A DNA stretch of 64,000 bases from Pyrocephalus nanus (taxonomy: Eukaryota > Chordata > Aves > Passeriformes > Tyrannidae). The notes beneath the pieces were generated by a model that saw only the letters and a program-made list of their open reading frames with translations, ran no database searches and had not been told where the DNA came from. This document shows positions 11,701 through 23,700 of the stretch, one piece after another; the first letter of the stretch is position 1; every line of letters begins with the position of its first letter. The stretch lies in assembly GCA_038380795.1 (NCBI GenBank), contig CM076261.1:97176418-97240417 (forward strand). The letters run 5' to 3'. Position numbers and translations under genes: made by a program.

Positions 11701-14700
11701 GGTTCCCTGGGGGAATTCCCAGGGGGGATTCCCTGGGGGGGTTCCCTGGGGGGGTTCCCTGGGGGGATTCCCTGGGGGGATTCCCTGGGGGGGATTCCTT
11801 GGGGGGATTCCCTGGGGGGGTTCCCTGGGGGGATTCCCTGGGGGGATTCCCAGGGGGGATTCCTTGGGGGGATTCCCTGGGGGGGTTCCCTGGGGGGGTT
11901 CCCTGGGGGGGTTCCCTGGGGGGATTCCCTGGGGGGATTCCCTAGGGGGGTTCCCTGGGGGAATTCCCTGGGAGGGTTCCCTGGGGGGATTCCCCGGGAG
12001 ATGGGGGGGTTCCCTGGGGGGGGTTCCCTGGGGGAATTCCCTGGGAGGGTTCCCTGGGGGGGGTCCCTGGGAGATGGGGGGGTTCCCTGGGGGGGTTTCC
12101 CAATCGGGGTTCCCTGGGGGAATTCCCTGGGAGATGGGGGGGTTCCCTGGGAGATGGGGGGAATTCCCAGGGGGGGTTCCCTGGGGGGATTCCCTGGGGG
12201 GGTTCCCTGGGGAGGTTCCCTGGGGGAATTCCCTGGGAGATGGGGGGGTTCCCTGGGGATAATTCCCTGGGAGATGGGGGGGTTCCCTGGGGGAATTCCC
12301 TGGGAGATGGGGGGGTTCCCTGGGATAATTCCCTGGGAGATGGGGGGGTTCCCTGGGGATAATTCCCTGGGAGATGGGGGGGTTCCCTGGGGGGATTCCC
12401 TGGGAGATGGGGGGGTTCCCTGGGGGAATTCCCTGGGAGATGGGGGGGTTCCCTGGGGGGATTCCCTGGGGATAATTCCCTGGGAGATGGGGACACACAC
12501 TCACGGCCAGGGGCAGGGTGGTGGCCACGCGCTCGGATCCTCCTCCCAGCAGGAAGAACTTGCTCTCCTTGTAGGGGATGTCCCTGCTGACCTTCTCCAG
12601 CAGCTGCTCCAGGATCTGGGACGTGAGGGTGGGCTCCGTGGCCAGAGACCTCCACATGGCACATGTGTGGCTGGGGGAGAGCAGGGGGGGCACAGAGAGA
12701 GGGGCTGGCACCGCTGGAGCGCCGGGAAAGCCACGGAGAGCCCTCCTTGGTACTCCAAAATTCCTGGTTTTCCCCCCAGGATAACAGCCTGGGAGCAGCT
12801 GGTTTGCAAGGAATGGGAGGAGGAGGAGGAGGAAAATGGAAAGTTCTGCTCCAGGCTCCCCACCAACTCACTCAGCAGCTCCCTAAAAAGCAGCACCGAG
12901 CAGCCCAAAATTCCCAGCTGGAAAACCACCTGAAATTTAGCTCCGGTCCTCCAGCTTCCAAGGGAAAGCCCAAAATGATTTGGATGCTGGAGAAAGGAGC
13001 TGAAGGATGAACGTGGTAAACACCCCAGAAATCAGCTCTGACCCTCCAGATTCCAAAGGAAATTCCCAGAAGGATCTGGATGCTGGAGAAAGGAGCTGAA
13101 GGGTTTTTATGAGCAACCTCCTAAAAATCAGATCTGATCCTCCAGATTCCAAAGGAAATTTCTGGAAGGATTTGGGTGCTGGAGAAAGGAGGTGAAGGAT
13201 GAACGTGGCAAACACCCCAAAAATCAGCTCTGACCCTCCAGATTCCAAAGGAAATTCCCAGAAGGATTTGGATGCTGGGGAAAGGAGATAAGAGGTTTTT
13301 ATGGGCAACCCCCTAAAAATCAGCTCTGACCCTCCAGCATCCAAAGGAAATTTCCAGAAAGATCTGGATGCTGGAGAAAGGAGATAAGAGGTTTTTATGG
13401 GCAACCCCCTAAAAATCAGATCTGATCCTCCAGATTCCAAAGGAAATTTCCAGAAGGATTTGGATGCTGGAGAAGGGAGATAAGAGGTTTTTATGGGCAA
13501 CCTCCTAAAAATCTGTTCTGATCTCCAGCATCCAAGGGAAATTCCCAGAAGGATCTGGGTGCTGGAGAAAGGAGATAAGAGGTTTTTATGGGCAACCCCT
13601 TAAAAATCAGCTCTGACCCTCCAGCATCCAAGGGAAATCCCAGAAGGATTTGGATGCTGGAGAAAGGAGATGAAGGGTTTTTATGGGCAACCCCCTAAAA
13701 ATCAGATCTGATCCTCCAGATTCCAAAGGAAATCCCAGAAGGATCTGGAAGTTGGAGAAAGGAGATAAAGGATGAACGTGGCAAACACCCCAAAAATCAG
13801 CTCCCATCCTGCAGCTCCCAAAGGAAATCCCAGAAGGATCTGGATGCTGGAGAAAGGAGACAAAGGGTTTTTATGGGCAACCCCCAAAAAATCAGCTCTG
13901 ACCCTCCAGCATCCAAGGGAAATCCTAGAAAGATCTGGAAGCTGGAGAAAGGAGGTGAAGGATGAACGTGGCAAACACCCCAAAAATCAGCTCTGACCCT
14001 CCAGATTCCAAAGGAAATACCCAGAAGGATCTGGGTGCTGGAGAAAGGAGGTGAAGGATGAACGTGGCAAACACCCCAAAAATCAGCTCTGACCCTCCAG
14101 ATTCCAAAGGAAATCCCAGCAGGATCTGGATGCCAGCACAGGCCCTGGATGCTGGCACAGGGAGCCAAAGGAGGATGAGGACAACACCCTAAAATCCATC
14201 TCCAAACCCCTCCAGCACCCACAAGAACCCCCAGCTGGCTTTGGGATGCCGGCACGAGGACCCAAAGAACCCCCCAACCCCTCCAGAAAACCATCTCCAA
14301 TGCCAAATCTCGCCGAGGAAAGCCCGGCAGGGGTGCCAGGGGAAGGGGTGGGCAGTGCCAGGCAGGACCTGTCGAAGGGCAGGGAGCTGCCCAGCAGGCT
14401 GGAGACCACCAGGCTGGAGTGCTGGGCCGCCAGGATGAGCACGGTCTGCTGCGCCGCCCGCCGCACGTGCTCCTCAGCCACCTCCTGCAGCTTCCCGTGG
14501 ATGATGCTCAGGATGTCTGGGATCTGGGGGGGCACAGACACACAGGGGTGAGCCTGGGATGAGCCTGGGATGAGCCTGGGATGAGCCTGGGATGTGTGGT
14601 GGGATGGACTCCCCACCACCACCACACGGACCTGGGAGAGCTGGAGGTGTCCCCCATGGGAAGGGGGGCTGGGATTGAAGGTCCTTTCCAACCCCAACCA

Positions 14701-17700
14701 GTCTGGGCTTCTCTGATCCTTCCCCAGTCCTTTCCAACCCCAACCAGTCCGGGCTTCTGTGATCCTTCCCCAGTCCTTTCCAACCCCAACCAGTCCGGGC
14801 TTCTCTGATCCTTCCCCAGTCCTTTCCAACCCCAACCAGTCTGGGCTTCTCTGATCCTTCCCCAGTCCTTTCCAACCCCAACCAGTCTGGGCTTCTCTGA
14901 TCCTTCCCCAGTCCTTTCCAACCCCAACCAGTCTGGGCTTCTCTGATCCTTCCCCAGTCCTTTCCAACCCCAACCAGTCTGGGCTTCTCTGATCCTTCCC
15001 CAGTCCTTTCCAACCCCAACCAGTCTGGGCTTCTCTGATCCTTCCCCAGTCCTTTCCAACCCCAACCAGTCTGGGCTTCTCTGATCCTTCCCCAGTCCTT
15101 TCCAACCCCAACCAGTCTGGGCTTCTCTGATCCTTCCCCAGTCCTTTCCAACCCCAACCAGTCTGGGCTTCTCTGATCCTTCCCCAGTCCTTGCCACCCA
15201 GGAGGTTCCAGAGGGAATTCCCCCAGAAAAAAAAAAAAAAAAACAAAAAAAAGGGGGGAGGACACACCCAGCAAGGACATCCTGGAATGATGAGGCTGGA
15301 AAAAAAATCCATCAGAGCCCACCGAGTCCAAGCATTCCCACAGCCCTGCCCGTGTCCCCAAGTGCCACCTGCCCAGGGAGGGTCAATAATCCCCCCCCTC
15401 CCAGGGTCAATAATCCCCCTCCCTTCCCAGCAGGGATTTATTTTCCCAAATATCCCCCCTAAACCTCGAGGAGGGAGCAGTGAGGGAGCCAGAGCCGAGC
15501 GCTGAGGAGACCCCTCAAGCTGCAGAAAGAGGCACGTTAAGAACCAGGAGGAGGTTCAGGGGCTGGCAGAGAATTCCCGGGATTGGGAACGGGATCTGGA
15601 GAGCCCAGCCGGGCTCAGCTCAGCCCCAGGCTTAGCAACAAGTCGGGTTTTAGGATCTGGGCTGGGGCTGGGGCTGACCCAGAGGCAGCTGGAGCCTCTC
15701 CCAGCGAGGATCCCGGCGTGGAGGGAGCTCCAGGGCCCACAAATCCCGGGGAAAAGCGGGAAGGAGAGGCTGGAGGTGTTTCCAGTGACTGGGAGAGAGA
15801 GCAGAGCTCGGCCCTGGAGGTGGGGATTGAGATTAAAGAGCCCCCCCTGTGTCCAGAACCTCTGAGCCCCCAAACATTCCAGCCGGCTTCCATCTGCTCT
15901 GGAGAGGCTGGGAGAGCTGGGAATGTTCCCCTGGAGAAGGGAAGGATCCAGGGAGATCCTTGGAGAACCTTCCAGGGCCTGCAGGGGCTCCAGGAGAGCT
16001 GGAGAGGGATTTGGGATGAGGGCTGGAGGGACAGCACACAGGGAATGGCTTCCCAGGGTTAGGGGGGAGATTGGGAAGGGATTCCTGGCTGGGAGGGTGG
16101 GGAGGGGCTGGGCTGGAATTCCCAGGGAAGCTGTGGCTGCCCCTGGATCCCTGGGAGTGTCCCAGGCCAGGCTGGATCCCCCTGGGATGGTGGGAGATGG
16201 CCCAGGATGATCCTCAAGGTCCCTTCCACCCCAAACCATTCCAGGATTCCCTGAGAGGGATGGGATCATCACCTTCCCTCTGGGCCCCCTTCCCTGTGCT
16301 GGGGACTTTTCCCCCTTCCTGGAGCTTCCCTGCCCATCCCAGCACCACCCCTACCCCTAAACCCCCCTCCCGCAGCCGCTGGAAGTGGGAATTATCCACT
16401 GGAGGTGGGAATTACCCAACCACCCACACAGGGAGGGGGAAAAGCAGCAGGATCCCCCCCTTGGGGACGGCTCTGGCAGCGTCTGTGAGGCCGAGGAGCA
16501 GCAATTTTACCTTCTCCTGCAGGATCCCGCCCCGCTCCTTGAGCAGGCAGTTGATGATGACGGTGGCGGCGCGGGAGCAGTTCCTGTCGGGATCCCCCAG
16601 CCCCTCAAACAGCGACAGCAGGAGGCTCATCAGCTGCTCCGGAGGGATCCGCTTCCCCACCACCTGTGGGAGGGTCACAGAGTCCAGTGTGAGGGTTTTG
16701 TCACCTTTGGTGACATCAGAAATCCCCCAAAGCTGATCCCCTGGGCCTCACAGGGAGCTCTGCGGGAATGAGGAGGGATCAGGCTGCTGATGGGGGTGTG
16801 GAATGTCTGCTGGAATACCCACTGGAAGGGGCAGGGTTTGGGGAATGGCAGCTTGGCCAGGGTGAAAACGCTCCCAGATTATCCCCAGGCACAAAAAGAG
16901 GCTGCCCAGGGAAGGGGCAGTCGGGCTCTGCTCCCAGGGAACAGGGACAGGATAACGGGAAAAGCCCCCAAGCTGTGCCAGGAGAGCTTTATATTTGGGA
17001 TATTTGGGAAAATCCCTGCTGGGAAGGGGGCTGCTCAGCCCTGGATCCCCATCCCTGGGTGGTGGTGGGGGGATTATTGCCCATCCCTTGGGGAGGTGGC
17101 ACTTGGGGACACGGGCAGGGCTGGGTGGGCTCTGAGGGGTTTTCCAAGCTCAGCCATTCTGAGATTCCACGATTTGAATTCCCCCCTGGAGCTCTCAGCG
17201 TGGGGAAACGCCCCTAAAAGAGGAGCTGACCCCTGGGGCTCCCTCATCCCACAGGACAGGTGGGAATGGATCCCTGTGGATCCAGAGCCCCCCTCTGGAA
17301 CCTTCTGGGTTCCAAGCATTGACACAGAACGGGTTCCCCCAGGGCTGGAGCCTCCAGGGCTTCCTGCACCCAGAGCTGCTTCCAGGGGATTCCAGGGGGG
17401 AGCAGGAGGTGCCAGAGCCTCCATCCTGGGGCCACAGGAGCTCATGGAGTCACAGGGAATTCCAGGATGGGTTGGGTGGCAGGGACCTCAAGGATCATCC
17501 ATTCCCACCCCTCCCACCGTCCCAGGGTGATCCAGCCTGGCCTGGGAAGCTGTGGCTGCCCCTGGATCCCTGGAAGAGTCCAAGGCCAGGCTGGAGCACC
17601 CTGGGATGGGTGGGAGGTGTCCCTGCCCGTGGCAAGGGGGTTGGAATGGGATTAGGTTTGGAATGGGATGGGATTTAGGATCCCTTCCCACCCAAACCCT

Positions 17701-20700
17701 CCCAGAATCCCATGGAATAACTCACACAGGGTGAGGGAGCTGGGAGGGCCGTGGCAAAGGCTTTCCCAGTGGGAACACTGGTGATCCCTGTGCCAGCTGG
17801 AATCCTGGAATGGGTTGGGATGAAGGGACCTTAATTCTTGTCCAGTTCCATGGGCTGGGACAGCTCCCACCATCCCAGGGTGATCCAGCCTGGCCTGGGA
17901 CACTCCCAGGGATCCAGGGGCAGCTGGAATTCTCTGGGAATTCCAGCCCAGCCCCTCCCCACCCTCCCAGCCAGGAATCCCTTCCCAATCTCCCCCCTAA
18001 CCCTGGGAAGCCATTCCCTGTGTGCTGTCCCTCCAGCCCTCATCCCAAATCCCTCTCCAGCTCTCCTGGAGCCCCTGCAGGCCCTGGAAGGTTCTCCAAG
18101 GATCTCCCTGGATCCTTCCCTTCTCCAGGGGAACATTCCCAGCTCTCCCAGCCCGGCTCCATCCACAGCAGGAGTCTCTCAGCTCACAGGGTGACCCCTC
18201 CTGCCCAAACTGGGGCCCAGCATCTTCCCAGTGGGATGAGGAGCATTCCCTGGCCAGGGGGGCTCTCCAGCTGGTGCAGGAGGAGGAGGAGACCCCGCTG
18301 ATTTGTGCCAGGAGCCTCCAGACCCTGGGGGTGGTGAGGAAGGGGAGGCCCCGAGCACCCCCAGTTTGGCCCAGTTTGGCCCAGTTTGGCCCAGTTTGGC
18401 CCAGTTTGGCCCAGTTTGGCTCTCACCGTGGCGATGCTGGTGCAGGCGTGGAAGAGGACGGTGAAGTCGGGCTCCTCCAGGCCCTTCTTCAGCGCTTTCA
18501 GCCCCTCCACCATCTCATCCCGGTGGTCCCTGGCGAAACCTGAGTCCGGAGGGAGCAGAATTCCTCAGCTTGCCCCCCCCTTCCCAAAAAAAAAAAACGC
18601 TCCCCCCGTGCCAGCCTGGGGGGCTGGCCCAGCTTTTGGGATGGGGACAAGAATCCCAAGCCAAGGGGGGGACCCTTCCAAGCTCTGCCAAGGGTCAGGA
18701 GAGCTTGTCCTGGATATTTGAGCCGGGCTGGATCAGCCTGGATCATCCCCCTTCCTCCAGATCTCCCTGCCCACGGGGTGGGTGGAAGGAGATGGATGAT
18801 TTTTTTTAGGGCTCATTCCAGCCCCAAACAGCTCCGGGATCCTCTGGAACTCCTCCCAGAGCTCCCCTTGCTTCCCAGACCATCCGAGGGGCAGGGCTGA
18901 CCTCTCCTGGAGAGCGGGAGAACTCCAGGCTGCCGGATTCCTCGAAACCTCCCCAAAATCCCGAAATCCCGAAATCCCTGAGCCCTTCCCCACACACAAA
19001 TCCCAGGGATGGAGGGAGGGATAGAGGGAGGGCTGGAAGGATGGGGTGGCACTCCCACCTTCGTAGCAGAGCTGGATGTAGAGCAGGGAGTGCACACAAT
19101 CCACGGAGCGCAGCCGGACACCGGCCAGGGAGTCGGAGCAGCGTGGGGAGAAGAGGGCCAGGAGCACGCTCAGGTTGTAGAAAGGGGTCACAGTCTAGAA
19201 TGGGAAGGAAAAATCTGACTCAGGAAATTCCAGAGGGTGGGAACATCCCCGTGGAGAAGGAGGGAAGGGGGGGTGGGATAATGGAGAGCTGAAAGAAAAA
19301 GTTGCAGCTGCAACAAGAATGCTACTGAAGATTTGTTACTGGAGAGAACTGGAGCTCCGAAAATGAAGATTAAAATCACTTCTCCTCCTTGGACTGGTAT
19401 AAAAGGGTGTGGGGGGTGAGTATTTCTGTAAATATATAACACTTTAACCTGAATAGAAATTGTTGTAGATATAATTCTTTAGTTTTTAATTTATCAGTAG
19501 TTCTTGTTTTACTAATAATAAATGTTTATACTATTTTCCCCAAATCCTGCCTCTCTTTTGCCTGCAAAAACCTTCTCTCAGCTAGCAGTAACTGTGTGAG
19601 GGGTGGAAAGCAAATTAAACCGAGACAAAACCACGACGTTGGCGCTCACGCTGACGTTCAGCTTGCTCAGGTAGAATTCCAGCAGGGAAGCGCTGACCTC
19701 CACAGCCCGTTCCCGCTCCTGCTCCCGGGGGGATTTGATCCAGGGGCCCAAGTGCTGCAGGGGGGGGAAAAAGATCATGGAATTAGGGAGTTGTTTAGGA
19801 TGGGAAAGCCCTCGGAGCCCACAGAGTCCAAATGTTCCCTCAGTGCAGCGTCCCCAAGTGCCACATCCACAGGGATGGGGATCCAGGGATGGGGATCCAG
19901 GGATGGGCAGCCCCTTTCCAAGAGGGATTTTCCCAAATATCCCCCCTGATCCTCCCCCCGAGGCAGTTTCCCCTTGCCCTGTCCCCGTTCCCTGAGAGCA
20001 GAGCCCAATTCCCACCCGGTGTCACCCCCTGACCCCCCCTGGGACCCCCCTGAACCCTCCCCCAAGCTCCCTCAGCCGCTCCTGGTGCTCCAGACCCTTT
20101 CCCAGCTCCATTCCCTTCCCTGGGAACGTCCCAGCTCCTCCACATCCTTCTCGTTGGGAGGGTCCCCCCATGCTCCACCCTCCTTGTCCCCATCTGGAGA
20201 CCCTGCCCCGACCAGGGGGGACCACCCTGGATCCCGGGGATCCCAACCAAAGCCCCCCAAATCCCGGGAGCACCCACTGCAAACACGTCCTGGAGCCCGT
20301 GGGGGGTCAGGTTCCTGTGCAGGAGACTCTTGAGCAGGTCCTTGAGGGCGCTCAGGGTGTCCTCGTACAGCACCTGAGGAGGAAATCAGGGGGGTCAGGG
20401 GGCTGGAAGAGCCCAATCCCACCCATGGGATCCCGGGGGGGACAAAGCTCAGTGCAAAGAAACCCTTCAAAAATCCCAGAACGGCTTGGAAAGGGACCTT
20501 AAACCACAGAACCATCAAATCATGGCATGGTTGGGGTTTCAGGGACCTTCAGGACCACTCAGAGGTTTCAGGGACCTTCAGGACCACTCAGGGATTTCAG
20601 GGACCTTCAGGACCATTCAAAGATTTCAGGGACCTTCAGGACCACTCAGGGACCTTCAGGATCACTCAGGGGTTTCAGGGACCTTCAGGATCATTCTGGG

Positions 20701-23700
20701 GTTTCAGGGACCTTCAGGACCACTCAGGGGTTTCAGGGACCACTCAGGGGTTACAGGGACCACTCAGGGGTTTCATGGACCTTCAGGACCATTCAGGGAC
20801 CTTCAGGACCATTCAGGGGTTTCAGGGACCTTCAGGACCATTCAGGGACCTTCAGGACCATTCAGGGACCTTCAGGACCACTCAGGGGTTTCAGGGACCA
20901 CTCAGGACCACTCAGGGGTTTCAGGGACCTTCAGGACCATTCAAAGATTTCAGGGACCTTCAGGACCATTCAGGGACCTTCAGGACCACTCAGAGGTTTC
21001 AGGGACCTTCAGGACCACTCAGGGATTTCAGGGACCTTCAGGACCATTCAAAGATTTCAGGGACCTTCAGGACCACTCAGGGACCTTCAGGATCACTCAG
21101 GGGTTTCAGGGACCTTCAGGATCATTCTGGGGTTTCAGGGACCTTCAGGACCACTCAGGGGTTTCAGGGACCACTCAGGGGTTACAGGGACCACTCAGGG
21201 GTTTCATGGACCTTCAGGACCATTCAGGGACCTTCAGGACCATTCAGGGGTTTCAGGGACCTTCAGGACCATTCAGGGACCTTCAGGACCATTCAGGGAC
21301 CTTCAGGACCACTCAGGGGTTTCAGGGACCACTCAGGACCACTCAGGGGTTTCAGGGACCTTCAGGACCATTCAAAGATTTCAGGGACCTTCAGGACCAT
21401 TCAGGGACCTTCAGAACCACTCAGGGGTTTCAGGGACCTTCAGGACCACTCAGGGGTTTCAGGGACCTTCAGGACCACTCAGGGGTTTCAGGGACCTTCA
21501 GGACCACCCAGTTCCACCCCCTTCACCATGGGGCAGGGATAAAACACTTCCTCTTCCTTTCCAGGGCTAATTTCGGGCTAAACTCCTTAAAAAAAACCCA
21601 AACCAACAAAGCCTGACAGGCCAGCAGATGAAGAAAGGTTTGATTAATTCCCATTTACGGGTCAGAAGCTGCCAGAGCCGCCGGGGGGATCTGCCCTGGA
21701 TGCTCCGCTGGCCCCGCAGCCACCCGGCAGCTGCTGCAGCTTCATTAGCAGAGGGTTAATTACTCCTAATTAGGCACCCAGGCACGGCTGGGCAGCAGCT
21801 GCAGCCTCTCAGCAGCCAGGGGAGGGAAAAGGGAAGGGGAAAGGGAAGGGAAAAGGGAAGGGAAAAGGGAAGGGAAAAGGGAAGGGAAAAGGGAAGGGAA
21901 AAGGGAAGGGAAAAGGGAAGGGAAAAGGGAAGGGAAAAGGGAAGGGAAGGGAAAAGGGAAGGGAAGGGAAAAGGGAAGGGAAGGGAAAAGGGAAGGGAAG
22001 GTTTGGGAAGGTTTGGGAAGGTTAGGGAAGGTTTGGGAAGGGAAGGTTTGGGAAGGTTTGGGAAGGTTTGGGAAGGGAAGGTTTGGGAAGGGAAGGTTTG
22101 GGAAGGGAAGGTTTGGGAAGGGAAGGGAAGGTTTGGGAAGGTTTGGGAAGGTTTGGGAAGGTTTGGGAAGGGAAGGGAAGGTTTGGGAAGGGAAGGGAAG
22201 GGAAGGGAAGGGAAGGGAAGGGAAGGGAAGGGAAGGGAAGGGAAGGGAAGGGAAGGTCCCCGTGGCCCGCGGGGTTTGTGGGATCGTTGGATTCTCCCTC
22301 CCAGGAGGTCCCGCTCCCGTTGGAAGGGGCTGGATGTGCTGAGGCAGCTCCCGGTGCCCAGATGGGCTCAGGGGAAGGGCAGAGGGGCGGCTGGATGGAA
22401 AATGGGCATTTCCCATGAATTTTGGGGGCAATGGAGCCGATGGAATGTGTGTCCTGCCCCAAAGGAGTCTCCCGGGGGGTGTGAGCAGAGCTCCGGTCCC
22501 AGGACACGGCACCCCAGGGATCTGCATCCCAACATTCCTGAGGGACCTGGAGCTGCTGGAGGGAATCCAGAGGGGACAGGGAGATGATCCCAGGGCTGGA
22601 GAAGCTCTGGAGCCGGGCTGGGAGAGCTGGGAATGTTCCCCTGGAGAAGGGAAGGATCCAGGGAGATCCTTGGAAAACCTTGCAGGGCCTGCAGGGGCTC
22701 CAGGAGAGCTGGAGAGGGATTTGGGATGAGGGCTGGAGGGACAGCACCCAGGGAATGGCTTCCCAGGGTTAGGGGGGAGATTGGGAAGGGATTCCTGGCT
22801 GGGAGGGTGGGGAGGGGCTGGGCTGGAATTCCCAGGGAAGCTGTGGCTGCCCCTGGATCCCTGGGAGTGTCCCAGGCCAGGCTGGATCACCCTGGGATGG
22901 TGGGAATGGCTGATCCCTTTTCCCCCCCCAACCCACCCAGGAATCCCCTCTGAGCTCCGTGTGGGGGTCTGTGCTCCCACCCCCCGCCCCAAACACCATT
23001 CCCAATCCCACAGGAATCCCACCTGGGTGTGCAGGGAATCCCCCCCGGGCTCCTCCCCGTCCCTGGAGGGCTCCGGAGGGGGCAGGGACAGGACGCTGGC
23101 CAGGCAGGCGTCCATCAGCTCCGTCCTGTCCGGATCGCTCAGCGGCGGCTCCAGGGGGCTGAGCCCCAGATAAGGAAGGAACACCGATGGTTCTGATGGG
23201 ATCCAGGGGCTGGGAGCTTGGGAATGTTTGTAAATGGAGCTTGGGAGGGAGCTCCGTGGAATGCTTGGCTATGGGGGGAACTGGGAATGGGGGGAAGTGG
23301 GAATGGGGGGAACCAAGATGGGAGCGCTGGGAAAACTGGGGGGGAAAGGGGGGGTGTGTGGAAACAACATCAGAACTCCCTGGTGTGAGCTTTGGGTTTG
23401 TGTCAGGGATCCAGGGAATGGTGGAATTAATTGTGGAATTAATTGTGGAAGGAGTGTCCAGAGGGAGGAAGTGGGGAGGGAGGGGAGGGGAGAAGGGAAG
23501 GGAGAAGGGTAAAAAGGGAAGGGAGAAGGGAAAAGGGGAAAAAAGGGAAGGGAGAAGGGAAAAGGGGAAAAAAGGGAAGGGAGAAGGGAAAAAAGGGAAG
23601 GGAGAAGGGAAAAAGGGAAGGGAAAAGGGGAAAAGAGAAGGGAAAAAAAGGGAAGGGAGAAGGGAAAAAAGGGAAGGGAGAAGGGAAAAAGGGAAAAAGG

